A stretch of DNA of 64,000 nucleotides. Origin: Geothrix paludis. Its GTDB lineage: Bacteria > Acidobacteriota > Holophagae > Holophagales > Holophagaceae. Positions 53,382 through 61,270 of the stretch are shown one piece after another. A program made the position numbers and the translations under genes. How positions within the stretch are numbered: the first letter of the stretch is position 1; each line of letters begins with the position of its first letter. The notes beneath the pieces were generated by a model that made no database searches, was not told where the DNA came from, and saw only the letters and a list, made by a program, of their open reading frames with translations. The stretch covers positions 310,001-374,000 of the forward strand of contig NZ_JAKZLC010000002.1 of NCBI RefSeq assembly GCF_022808815.1, read 5' to 3'.

Positions 53382-54781
53382 AAATGACCGGCACACTCCG
53401 CTTTCGACTGACCGCCTGGTACAGCCTCGCTCTGGCCACGGTTTTGCTCGTGTTCGGCGCTCTGCTCTACGCCGTGGTTCATCACCACCTGCTGCACCAC
53501 CATGACGAGCCGCTTCGTGCCAGCGCATACACCATCCTGAAAATCATCGATGAGACAGACGACTGCCATGTCCTGACTGACCGCCAAATCGAACAGCTCG
53601 GAAAGGTCGGGAAGCTGGCCCTCATCCACGAGAGCCAGGGAGAGCGGCAAGTGTTTTTTGACTCGCCAGAACTCAGCGGAAGTCCACTTGAGCCGGTCCT
53701 GACCGAGCTTCCCCTCAAACACCCGACGACACTGCAGTTTGAAGCTTTGGAAAGAGACGGCGCCTTCTGGCGGGTTCTCTCCCTTCCCTATCAGGTCCGT
53801 TCTGGACGGAGGGGAGTCATCCGCGTTGTCGAAGACATGGGCGACATCAAGGAAACCCTGAAAGCCTTACGTATGGGCCTCCTGATCCTCGCACCTATCG
53901 GAGTTTTCGCGTCCAGTCTCGGAGGCTATTGGCTTGCCGGGAAGGCACTCGCGCCTGTGGAGCGGATCACGGACCTGGCCCAGGAGATTGAGGCCAGCAG
54001 CCTCCATCGGCGCCTCCCCCATCCGGGCAAGGACTCTGAGATCGGGCGCCTGGTGGAAACCCTAAACCGCATGTTTGGTCGCCTGGATGCCTCTTTCGAA
54101 TCCATGAAAAGGTTTACCGCGGATGCCTCTCATGAGCTCAGAACCCCGTTGGCGACTATGCGAAATGCCATCGACATCACTCTGAAGCGGCACCACACCC
54201 CAGAGGAGCATGAGGCCACCCTCAAGACCCTCGGGATCGAGGTCGACCGCCTGAATGGCATCGTTGAAGACCTTCTTCTTCTGGCCCGAGCAGATTCTGG
54301 GCGGCTCGTCGTAAACATGGAGCCGGTGAGACTCGACCAGATTTTGGCTGCCCAAGTCGAGGCCTTTTGGGAACAGGCGGAAGCTTCAGGTATCGATTTG
54401 CAGGTCCGATCCACCGAGGCAGTCACCATCATAGGGAATGAGCGATGGCTTCACTTGATGATCGGTAACCTGTTGGGAAATGCCCTGAAGTTCACCCCGT
54501 CTCGCGGAGAAATCATTGCACGGGTTGGTATCGCTGATGGAGAAGCCAACCTGACCATTTCAGACTCCGGTCCTGGGATCCCCCCAGGGGATCTGGAGAA
54601 AGTCTTCGATCGATTCTTCAGATCCGACCCAGCCCGATCCAACGCCAGGTTACCTGGGACAGGACTGGGATTGGCGATCGCGGCCTGGATCTCAAGTATT
54701 CATGGTGCTGAGATCCTTGCGGCAAACCGACCGGAGGGAGGCGCCGTGTTCACTGTTCGATTCGGCCACCGTCCAAGTTGA
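53378..54781 (+). CDS. Sensor histidine kinase (CusS/QseC-like)
   Basis: 467 aa. TM1 at 13-33 (LALATVLLVFGALLYAVV), a periplasmic domain of about 130 residues, TM2 (LLILAPIGVFASSLGGYWLAG), HAMP, HisKA with RFTADASHELRTPLATM (phospho-His), and HATPase boxes NALKFTP, DSGPGIPPGDL and GTGLGLAI. Pairs with the response regulator through a 4-bp overlap (GTGA start). Periplasmic part carries no metal motif I recognise; a heavy-metal (Cu) role is possible because Met-rich genes lie 2 kb downstream. Confidence 0.93.
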   Translation: MKMTGTLRFRLTAWYSLALATVLLVFGALLYAVVHHHLLHHHDEPLRASAYTILKIIDETDDCHVLTDRQIEQLGKVGKLALIHESQGERQVFFDSPELSGSPLEPVLTELPLKHPTTLQFEALERDGAFWRVLSLPYQVRSGRRGVIRVVEDMGDIKETLKALRMGLLILAPIGVFASSLGGYWLAGKALAPVERITDLAQEIEASSLHRRLPHPGKDSEIGRLVETLNRMFGRLDASFESMKRFTADASHELRTPLATMRNAIDITLKRHHTPEEHEATLKTLGIEVDRLNGIVEDLLLLARADSGRLVVNMEPVRLDQILAAQVEAFWEQAEASGIDLQVRSTEAVTIIGNERWLHLMIGNLLGNALKFTPSRGEIIARVGIADGEANLTISDSGPGIPPGDLEKVFDRFFRSDPARSNARLPGTGLGLAIAAWISSIHGAEILAANRPEGGAVFTVRFGHRPS

Positions 54782-54840
54782 CGGACCCTCTCTACAACAC
54801 CGATTAGATAGCAAAGTCCACAGGTCGAAAGAGGTCATTC

Positions 54841-56109
54841 ATGGAACTCGTCAATGCCGAGACAGCCTCCGCCCTAGAAGAAGTTGTTGGCAGGTACCGC
54901 GCTGATCCAGAGTCTGTCTACCACACATGGTTTCTGGGCGAGGATCGTTTGAAAGCCTTCCGGATCATTCGGCGGGGCATTCAAACAGTGGTTGAGGACA
55001 TCTTCAGGGGAGTGTTTCCTTGCGACTACCGCGGGTCCAGCCTGGAATTCGTGATGGCCGCCGTGACGGAGCAGAAACAGGTCTTTCAGGGGGCGGCCCA
55101 TGCTTTCTACTGGAAGCCGAAGCTCCGGATCCCGGACATCTACGAGCACCGGGAGAACCAGCTCGGTTTCGCCAGATTCCTGGATGAGGCCTTCAAAGCT
55201 GGCCGGGAAGATCAAATCCTGGACGCCATCCATCGACTGGATGGGCTGAAGATCAAGGGCATGGGGCCGGCTGCTGCCAACCTCCTCTACTTTCTCCACC
55301 CCACGCTGATGCCTCCCTTCAATACGGCCATCCTGAACGGTTTCAATGCCCTCACTGGAAGCACCTTGAAACTTGGCTCATGGCGAGACTACCTGGTCAT
55401 GCGGGAAGGCATTCAGGCTCTCAACAGGCGATTTGCTGATCGGTTCTCCAAAGACCTGGGTGCCGTATCAGGATTTCTGTTCGACCTCGGCATCGGCAAG
55501 ATCTCCATGGATTCCAATGTAGAGACGGCCCTTGCCTTCGAAGAGAAGAAACTGCGAAAGACTCTGGAGAAACGGCACCAGGAAGTCCTGGATGACGCCA
55601 AGGAGTCCTCCCTCCACGCCCGGATGCAGGCTCATCTCATGAAAGTTGGCCAGGCTCTGGGATACCAGGTATGGATCGCACGTAATGACCGCCAGGCTCC
55701 GAATTGCCATGACGGCGGCAGACTCGGAGAAGGTGCTTTGACGACCCTTCCACCTCTGGGGCTGAGTTCGGAGGTGCTCAACACTGTGGAGCTGATCGAC
55801 GTGCTCTGGCTCCATGAGAGCCGCGTGGTTTCGGCGTTCGAAGTGGAGAAGAGCACATCCATCTACTCCGGCATCCTCCGTTTGCAGGACTTGAGCCAAT
55901 CGCTCTCAGACCTCGGACCTAGCTTGTTTCTCATCGCGCCAGATGGGCGGGAGGGCGAGGTCAGGGCCCAACTGCTGCGCCCCGCTTTCCGTCAGTTGGC
56001 CAATAGACCGGCGCTCATCACGTTCACCGATCTTGAGGCCCATTGTGACGCTCTGTGCAGGTTCGGAAGCGACCAAACAGTGCTCGATCGCATTGCTCGC
56101 CGCTTCTGA
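54841..56109 (+). CDS. Orphan protein with HhH-like and PD-(D/E)xK nuclease-like regions
   Basis: 422 aa, not matched to a named family. In the first half KGMGPAAANLLYFLHP looks like a helix-hairpin-helix DNA-backbone element. The C-terminal half contains VELIDVLWLHESRVVSAFEVEKSTSIYSGILR: a D-x(10-14)-(E)-x-E-K arrangement that fits the PD-(D/E)xK core (D, then E-V-E-K). This is the pattern of several type II-like restriction or repair nucleases. It stands alone after the two-component system (60-bp gap) and shares its lower GC content, which favours horizontal transfer. No methyltransferase gene is adjacent. A defence or DNA-repair role is inference. Confidence 0.6.
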   Translation: MELVNAETASALEEVVGRYRADPESVYHTWFLGEDRLKAFRIIRRGIQTVVEDIFRGVFPCDYRGSSLEFVMAAVTEQKQVFQGAAHAFYWKPKLRIPDIYEHRENQLGFARFLDEAFKAGREDQILDAIHRLDGLKIKGMGPAAANLLYFLHPTLMPPFNTAILNGFNALTGSTLKLGSWRDYLVMREGIQALNRRFADRFSKDLGAVSGFLFDLGIGKISMDSNVETALAFEEKKLRKTLEKRHQEVLDDAKESSLHARMQAHLMKVGQALGYQVWIARNDRQAPNCHDGGRLGEGALTTLPPLGLSSEVLNTVELIDVLWLHESRVVSAFEVEKSTSIYSGILRLQDLSQSLSDLGPSLFLIAPDGREGEVRAQLLRPAFRQLANRPALITFTDLEAHCDALCRFGSDQTVLDRIARRF

Positions 56110-56206
56110 AACCATTCGGTGGGAAGCTGCTTCTTTCTGGTGATTGTGTCGTCCGCCTCCTTGACCTTCCACGCAATCATTCTGAGAACTCTCCCTGTTT
56201 CGCACG

Positions 56207-56965
56207 CTATTTGGGCCAGTACACGATGCCGACTCCAACGCTCGTTCTGGGGCCTCCATCGTTGAGGCCCGCGATGAACGACCCTCGGATGGCCAAGCGA
56301 TCCGTGACCATTCGGAATATGCCCAGGGAGACCTCCCGGGGGGCCGGGACCCCGGCGTACTGGGTCCCGCGGGCCTCGTAGGCCACGGAGTAACGTCCCC
56401 GCGCCGCCAGGTAGGTGAGGCCGAAGCCGGCCGTGTAGACCCCGTTGGCGGTCGCGGCGTTCGACAGGGCACTGCCCGGCTGGCCTTGGATCCAGCCGCC
56501 AATTAAGGTGGCCTGGATCTGGTCCCACCGCTGGTGGAGGCCAAGGAATCCGCCCACGTCGAGCTGGCCGGTCCCGAGGCCTTTAGCTTGGTCGGCGGTG
56601 GGGAACTTGACGGCAAGGGCGCCATCTAGGGAGAAACCTGATTCCGTCTCAGGAACGAGGCGTCGGATCCCCCGGACAAGGACATCCCCCAGCCCATTGG
56701 CCGTGGCATCCTGACCCCCGCCGCTTGTCTGGAGCCGGAGGTAGGGCACACTGAGGTTCACATCGAACCGGTCACTGGCGTAGCCGATGGTCCCGTAGGC
56801 GAGTCCTAGACGGCTGAGTGTTGGGGAACCGAAGTCGCCTTGCTTAGCTCCCAGGCCTCCCTCAAGGTATAGAGCGGGATCGCCGGCGTGGGCCATCGAC
56901 GGCAGAGCGGCCAGCCCTATCGCCAGTAGAAGCCGATAGAACGAACGGCTTGGATGGGAGATCAC
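56207..56965 (-). CDS. Putative outer-membrane transporter/barrel protein (Phenol_MetA_deg-like)
   Basis: 252 aa. Signal peptide (LLLAIGLAALPSMAHAG), then amphipathic strand pattern with GxGD/xxGxG turns (GLGDVLVRGIRRLVPE, GTGQLDVGGFLGLHQRW) resembling MetA-pathway or DUF3187-type transporters; the terminal SVGVGIVYWPK is a probable barrel strand. Its ATG overlaps the stop codon of the Met-rich gene (ATGA), so they form one operon. Substrate unknown. Confidence 0.7.
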   Translation of the reverse strand: MISHPSRSFYRLLLAIGLAALPSMAHAGDPALYLEGGLGAKQGDFGSPTLSRLGLAYGTIGYASDRFDVNLSVPYLRLQTSGGGQDATANGLGDVLVRGIRRLVPETESGFSLDGALAVKFPTADQAKGLGTGQLDVGGFLGLHQRWDQIQATLIGGWIQGQPGSALSNAATANGVYTAGFGLTYLAARGRYSVAYEARGTQYAGVPAPREVSLGIFRMVTDRLAIRGSFIAGLNDGGPRTSVGVGIVYWPK

Positions 56966-57396
56966 TTCGAGGCTCCCTTGGGCCGGAAGCCCTCCGCGGT
57001 CTTGGCCATGTCGGCCATGCGAGTGTTCATGCGCTTCAGCATGGCCTCGTCCATCTGCCCGGCGCGCATGCGGGCGGCCATGTCCTTCATCATCGCGGCC
57101 ATGTCATCCATCACAGTGGACATCCCCGACATCGTCTTCATGTCCATGGCCGGGCCCATGGCACCGGCCATCGTCTCCATGATCTGGTGCATCTGGGTCA
57201 TGGTGCCGGCCATGCCGTGCATCATTTCAGCGGTCATCATCTGGCTGCCCATCATCTGGGCACCCATCTGGCCGGTCATCATGCTGCCGGATGAGGTGCC
57301 ACCGTTCATGCCTCCACCAGCCATCTGGGCCATGGCGGCCCCGGTGGTGAAGGCCAGGAAGGCGGAGGTGCTCAGGAATCGGGTGGTGCGGGACAT
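56962..57396 (-). CDS. Exported extremely Met-rich protein
   Basis: 144 aa of which 34 are Met (24 percent). Signal peptide (LSTSAFLAFTTGAAMAQ), then MMTGQMGAQMMGSQMMTAEMM and many MxxM/MM pairs, with helix-forming spacing (MDDMAAMMKDMAARMRAGQM). The pattern suggests Cu(I)/Ag(I) binding in the periplasm or a Met-based oxidation sink; that is inference. Coupled by ATGA to the outer-membrane-type gene. Located in the same stretch as other Met-rich envelope genes. Confidence 0.75.
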   Translation of the reverse strand: MSRTTRFLSTSAFLAFTTGAAMAQMAGGGMNGGTSSGSMMTGQMGAQMMGSQMMTAEMMHGMAGTMTQMHQIMETMAGAMGPAMDMKTMSGMSTVMDDMAAMMKDMAARMRAGQMDEAMLKRMNTRMADMAKTAEGFRPKGASK

Positions 57397-57588
57397 GGAG
57401 ATCCTCCTGGATTAGGTGTGTGGTGGTTGAGAAGGGATGATGGTTGGGAGGGAAAATACCTGGGCAGCCCCTGAGGTGGGTCCAGTGTGGGGCGCGCCTT
57501 GACGGAGGAAAGGGGAAACCCGGAGGTCAGCGCGGCCCCATCCGAAGGGGCGGGGCCGCGCCGGTCTGGATCCATGGGAACGTTGGGG

Positions 57589-59022
57589 TTAGTGGGCCGC
57601 CAGCCAGCCCACCACCAACTTGTAGGTGCCGGCATCGTAGAAGAGGAGCCCGCGGGCCTGGACGTCGGCGCCATTGGCGACCGCGGTCGTTCCCATCGCC
57701 TGCGTGCCTGCCTGTTGGTAGACCTGCACCGTGGTGACACCCGTCAGGGTGGTGAAGGCGGAATCCGAAGGAAGGTTCAGCGTGAAGGTCGTCAGGGAGC
57801 CGCCGGCGGTGTAGGCGGACACGGTGCCATGGAGAGCCTGAGGCTCCAACTGCACCTGGCTGGCGGTGAGCGTGCCGAGGGTGCCCGTCATGCCGCCGCC
57901 CATGCCACCGCTGCCACTCATCATGCCGGTGGCGCTCACCACATTCACCCGCTGGCCCTTGACCAGGCTCCCGGCGTCGAACGAGGGCGCGAAGGGCAGC
58001 CCAGTGAGGTTCACACCATCCGTGTCGATGCTGTAGGGCACGGTGGCTGGCAGGGAGATGATGAGATTGCCGGCGATGGAGGAGGCCATCATTCCGCCAC
58101 CCTGGCCCGCATTGGCGGCCAGAGTGAGCTGGGTGGGCGGATTACCCGTGATGGAGGTGATCAGGCCCCCGCCCATGCCCCCGGTGGATCCCACGCCCAT
58201 GTACTCGACCCGCTGGGCGAGGTAGGTTCCGTCGGCCTGCAGGCTGGCGTCCACGGCCACCATCATCCCGGAGGTCATCATGTTCATGCCCGGAAGGCCA
58301 GTGGCGGGGAACTGGGTGTTGCCGTTCGTGGTGAACGTGGCGGACGGCAATCCCATCATGGAGCCCATGGTGAAGGTGGATCCGGAGATGCTGGAGACGC
58401 TGCCCACCTGGTGCTGCATGCCACCCTGCCAGGGGTTCGCGGAGGTTCCGGACACCGTGGCCATCGCGGCGGTCATGGCGGGGCTGAAGGTGACATTCCC
58501 CGAGCCGTCGATGGTGACGGAGGAGGCCATGTTCATGTCGAAGTTCAGCGCCGCAGGCGCGGTCCCCACGGTCATGGACGGGCTGAAGGGCACGGTGGCG
58601 GTGAAGGGGCCGGCCATGGTCTTCTGGGTGTAGGCGTGGGACACGGGATCCATGTAGCCCATGGAAACGGAAGAGACCGTCACCTTCGCCTGGGTATAGG
58701 TCCCCTGGGGCACGCTGAGGGTCGAGACCGGCTGGACCGTGGCCATCAACTGCATCATCTCCGTGGCCGCGGAGGCTGGCATCACGTTCACGGTGGCGCC
58801 GGCCGAATTGGTGAGGGTGATGGAATTCACCGTCATGCCGAAGGCCATGATCCAGTCCGCCGGCGCATCGCCAAGGCTCACCTGCATGGGGGTCGCCGAG
58901 GGGGTGGGCGCGGAGGCGGTGGAGCCCCCGGCGTTGCTGCCGCCACCACAGGCGACGAACCCCAGCGCGCCCGCCAGGACCAGTCCGCCCGCGGCCACTT
59001 TGTTCAGATTTCGGAAAGCCAT
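57589..59022 (-). CDS. Met/Gly-rich lipoprotein, DUF4382/DUF5666-like
   Basis: 477 aa. Lipoprotein signal (LAGALGFVACGGG). The N-terminal segment VSLGDAPADWIMAFGMTVNSI resembles DUF4382; later segments such as GSVSSISGSTFTMGS resemble DUF5666 repeats. It is rich in Met/Gly clusters (GLPGMNMMTSGMM, GMMSGSGGMGGGM). Preceded by a sigma-54-like promoter and two palindromes (59071-59186), and encoded downstream of the FecR-NtrC-kinase genes, so it is a candidate regulated target. A GC hairpin (57530-57561) follows its stop codon. Function unknown. Confidence 0.72.
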   Translation of the reverse strand: MAFRNLNKVAAGGLVLAGALGFVACGGGSNAGGSTASAPTPSATPMQVSLGDAPADWIMAFGMTVNSITLTNSAGATVNVMPASAATEMMQLMATVQPVSTLSVPQGTYTQAKVTVSSVSMGYMDPVSHAYTQKTMAGPFTATVPFSPSMTVGTAPAALNFDMNMASSVTIDGSGNVTFSPAMTAAMATVSGTSANPWQGGMQHQVGSVSSISGSTFTMGSMMGLPSATFTTNGNTQFPATGLPGMNMMTSGMMVAVDASLQADGTYLAQRVEYMGVGSTGGMGGGLITSITGNPPTQLTLAANAGQGGGMMASSIAGNLIISLPATVPYSIDTDGVNLTGLPFAPSFDAGSLVKGQRVNVVSATGMMSGSGGMGGGMTGTLGTLTASQVQLEPQALHGTVSAYTAGGSLTTFTLNLPSDSAFTTLTGVTTVQVYQQAGTQAMGTTAVANGADVQARGLLFYDAGTYKLVVGWLAAH

Positions 59023-59070
59023 TTCATCCTCCAGGGGTTCGCAGCGATCGCGCCACTCGGAGAAGGACAG

Positions 59071-59186
59071 CTCAAGGACCGTGCCAACGGTTTTCCTATG
59101 GATTTCCATGCCTTCCGGGTCGTCTTGACCCGATTCTCGCTGGTAGGGTCGGGCCGTTCTGGTCCAGGGCGGGTCGGGGTGACCCG
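59071..59186 (-). promoter_or_regulatory. Sigma-54-like promoter with two identical upstream palindromes
   Basis: TGGCACG-GTCC-TTGAG (59071-59086, minus) matches the TGGCACG-N4-TTGC consensus except the final C of the -12 element. Two 17-bp palindromes CGGGTC-N5-GACCCG lie at 59116-59132 and 59170-59186, 54 bp apart and at the usual distance of activator sites upstream of -24. The nearest enhancer-binding regulator is encoded at 59875-61263. Confidence 0.6.
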
Positions 59187-59194
59187 GATCGGAT

Positions 59195-59878
59195 TCAGTG
59201 CATGGGTCCGGGCATGGCGCCCGGGCGCATGCCGCCGGCGGGCATGGTGCCCGTGCCCATGAGCCCATCCATGCCCATGCCATGGTCCCATCCCCGCTCG
59301 TCGAATCCGCGTTCGGGCATCGGCGCCACCTTGGGCAGCAGCCCCGGTCCGAAGGTGGACCACTCACCCGCCTTCACGAAGACACTCGCCGCCTGCGGGG
59401 TTCGGGGCATCACCTCCACCACGCCCTTGAAGACCGCCAGGACCGTCTTCCCGGCCTTGTCCACCTCCACGCCGTAGCGTGTGCCACGGACCGCCAGCAG
59501 GGCCCCGGGAACGGCCACCTGCCGCTCCACCGGCGGCCCGGCCAGCGCGTCGAAGACGGCCTTGAGTCGGCCCTGGTCCAAGACGATGAGGACGCCCGGC
59601 TCGCCACTGGCCAGTCGGACCTGGGTGCTGCCGGAGACCTCGAACCGGGAGGCCCGCTCGGGCACAGCGATCACGGCGCGGCCCCACCAGCCCGTCTTCA
59701 CCATATCCCCCGCGTCGGCCGGATCTCCGGCCGCGGCCTTCACCTCGCGGTGGGAGTCGCCCCCGGGCCATCGCAGCACCGTGTGTTGGACCGACTCGAA
59801 CCGGTAGGTGAAAGCTGCGGGCGCCGGGGCGGGAACCTGGAGCAGGAGGAAGGTCAGGGGGGCCAGCAGGAGTTTCAT
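59195..59878 (-). CDS. FecR-domain secreted protein with Met-rich tail
   Basis: 227 aa. Signal peptide (LLLAPLTFLLLQVPAPAPA), a FecR-type domain (GDMVKTGWWGRAVIAVPERA, GSTQVRLASG, VPGALLAVRGTRYGVEV, VEVMPR, VKAGEWSTFGPG) and a 40-residue C-terminal tail with eight Met in a Gly/Met/Pro context. FecR-domain proteins sense or bind periplasmic signals, here perhaps alongside the CHASE2 kinase. ATGA overlap with the regulator gene upstream; it is third of the kinase-regulator-FecR operon. Confidence 0.8.
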   Translation of the reverse strand: MKLLLAPLTFLLLQVPAPAPAAFTYRFESVQHTVLRWPGGDSHREVKAAAGDPADAGDMVKTGWWGRAVIAVPERASRFEVSGSTQVRLASGEPGVLIVLDQGRLKAVFDALAGPPVERQVAVPGALLAVRGTRYGVEVDKAGKTVLAVFKGVVEVMPRTPQAASVFVKAGEWSTFGPGLLPKVAPMPERGFDERGWDHGMGMDGLMGTGTMPAGGMRPGAMPGPMH

Positions 59879-61263
59879 GGTTCGTCGCCTTCAGGATCTT
59901 CAACTTCGGGAGCATCGGGCCGTTTCAACTTCCGTGCCAGAGTCTTCCGTTCGATGCCCAGGATCCGCGCCGCCTCGGTCTTGTTCCCGCCACAGCGCGT
60001 GAGCACGGTCAGGAGGTACAGCCGCTCCAGCTCGTCGAGGGGGAGGAAGGGCTCGGGAAAACGCAGGGGCGTGCCGGGGACCGGAGACGCCAGCGCCGGG
60101 AAAACCTCGGGAAGCGAGGACCCCAGGATCCGTCGCACGGGGGCTGGATCCCCCAGGGTGCCGGCCTCGATGAGGACCCGGCGCACCACGTGGCCCAGTT
60201 CCCGCACGTTGCCCGGCCAGGGGTGGGCGGCCAGGACCTCCAGCACGGTCGGCGAGGGAACTCCCGGATCCGGCAGGCCCAGGTCCCTGCGGAACCGGTC
60301 TTGGAAGTGAGCCACCAGGGCAGGCAGGTCCTCGATCCGCTCACGCAAGGGTGGGATGCGGATCTCGTAGCCTGCAAGCCGGTAGAAGAGATCCTCCCGG
60401 AAGGCGCCGGCCTCCACCATGGCCCTCAGGTCGCGGTGGGTGGCGGCCACCACCCGCACCTGCACGGGCTCCCCCTTCTCTGCTCCAAGGGGTTGGACGA
60501 TGCCGTCCTCCAGGAAGCGCAGCAGCTTCACCTGGAAGACCGGCGAGATTTCTCCGATCTCGTCGAGGAACACCGTGCCGCCGTGGGCCTGGGCCAGGAC
60601 CCCCTTCCGATCCCGGTGAGCGTCCGTGAAGGCCCCGCGCCGGTGGCCGAACAACTCGCTCTCGATGAGCGTGTCGGGGATCGCCCCGCAATGCACGGGA
60701 ATGAAGGGACCCGCCGGGTGCGATCCAAAGCGGTGCAGCGCCTGGGCCACCAGTTCCTTGCCCGTTCCGGTCTCGCCGAGGACGAGGACGGGAACCCGCA
60801 TGGGCGCGACCTTCCCGATGGCCTTGTAGACCGCGACAAGGGCAGGGGCGGATCCCACGATCATGCTGGCGGGATCCTCCTCGATTCGCACTGGGATCGC
60901 TGGCCGCCCGGCGAGGGCGGCCTCCACCCGTGCCAGCATCACCTCCAGGTCGAAGGGCTTGGCCAGGTAGTCGAAGGCGCCTTCCTTCAGGGCCTGCGCC
61001 GTGGTCTCGATGGTACCTTTGGCGGTCATCAGGATCAGGGGCGGGGGATCGTCGAAGGCCTGGAGCGCCTTCAGGAGATCCAGCCCGGTGCCCCCGGGCA
61101 TGTAGATGTCGCTCACGACGAGGTCCGGCCGTCGGTCCCGAAGAGCGGCCACAGCCGGCGTCAGTCCCTCAGCCCGCATTACGCGGTATCCCCTCTTCTC
61201 CAACGCCATCGCCACCATCTCGCGGATGGCCAGGTCGTCGTCCACTACCAGAATCTCCGCCAT
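59875..61263 (-). CDS. NtrC-family sigma-54-dependent response regulator
   Basis: 462 aa. Receiver (VVDDDLAIREMVAMALEK, VVSDIYMPGGTG with phospho-Asp), AAA+ sigma-54 activator domain (Walker A GETGTGKELVAQAL, GAFTDA loop where GAFTGA is usual, Walker B GTVFLDEIGEIS), and Fis-type HTH (NKTEAARILGIERKTLARKL). Activates sigma-54 promoters. The GAFTDA variant in the sigma-54-contacting loop is an oddity worth noting. ATG after AAGGGGGAC selected instead of the ATG six codons earlier. Seven bp separate it from the kinase gene upstream. Confidence 0.93.
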   Translation of the reverse strand: MAEILVVDDDLAIREMVAMALEKRGYRVMRAEGLTPAVAALRDRRPDLVVSDIYMPGGTGLDLLKALQAFDDPPPLILMTAKGTIETTAQALKEGAFDYLAKPFDLEVMLARVEAALAGRPAIPVRIEEDPASMIVGSAPALVAVYKAIGKVAPMRVPVLVLGETGTGKELVAQALHRFGSHPAGPFIPVHCGAIPDTLIESELFGHRRGAFTDAHRDRKGVLAQAHGGTVFLDEIGEISPVFQVKLLRFLEDGIVQPLGAEKGEPVQVRVVAATHRDLRAMVEAGAFREDLFYRLAGYEIRIPPLRERIEDLPALVAHFQDRFRRDLGLPDPGVPSPTVLEVLAAHPWPGNVRELGHVVRRVLIEAGTLGDPAPVRRILGSSLPEVFPALASPVPGTPLRFPEPFLPLDELERLYLLTVLTRCGGNKTEAARILGIERKTLARKLKRPDAPEVEDPEGDEP

Positions 61264-61270
61264 GTCCCCC

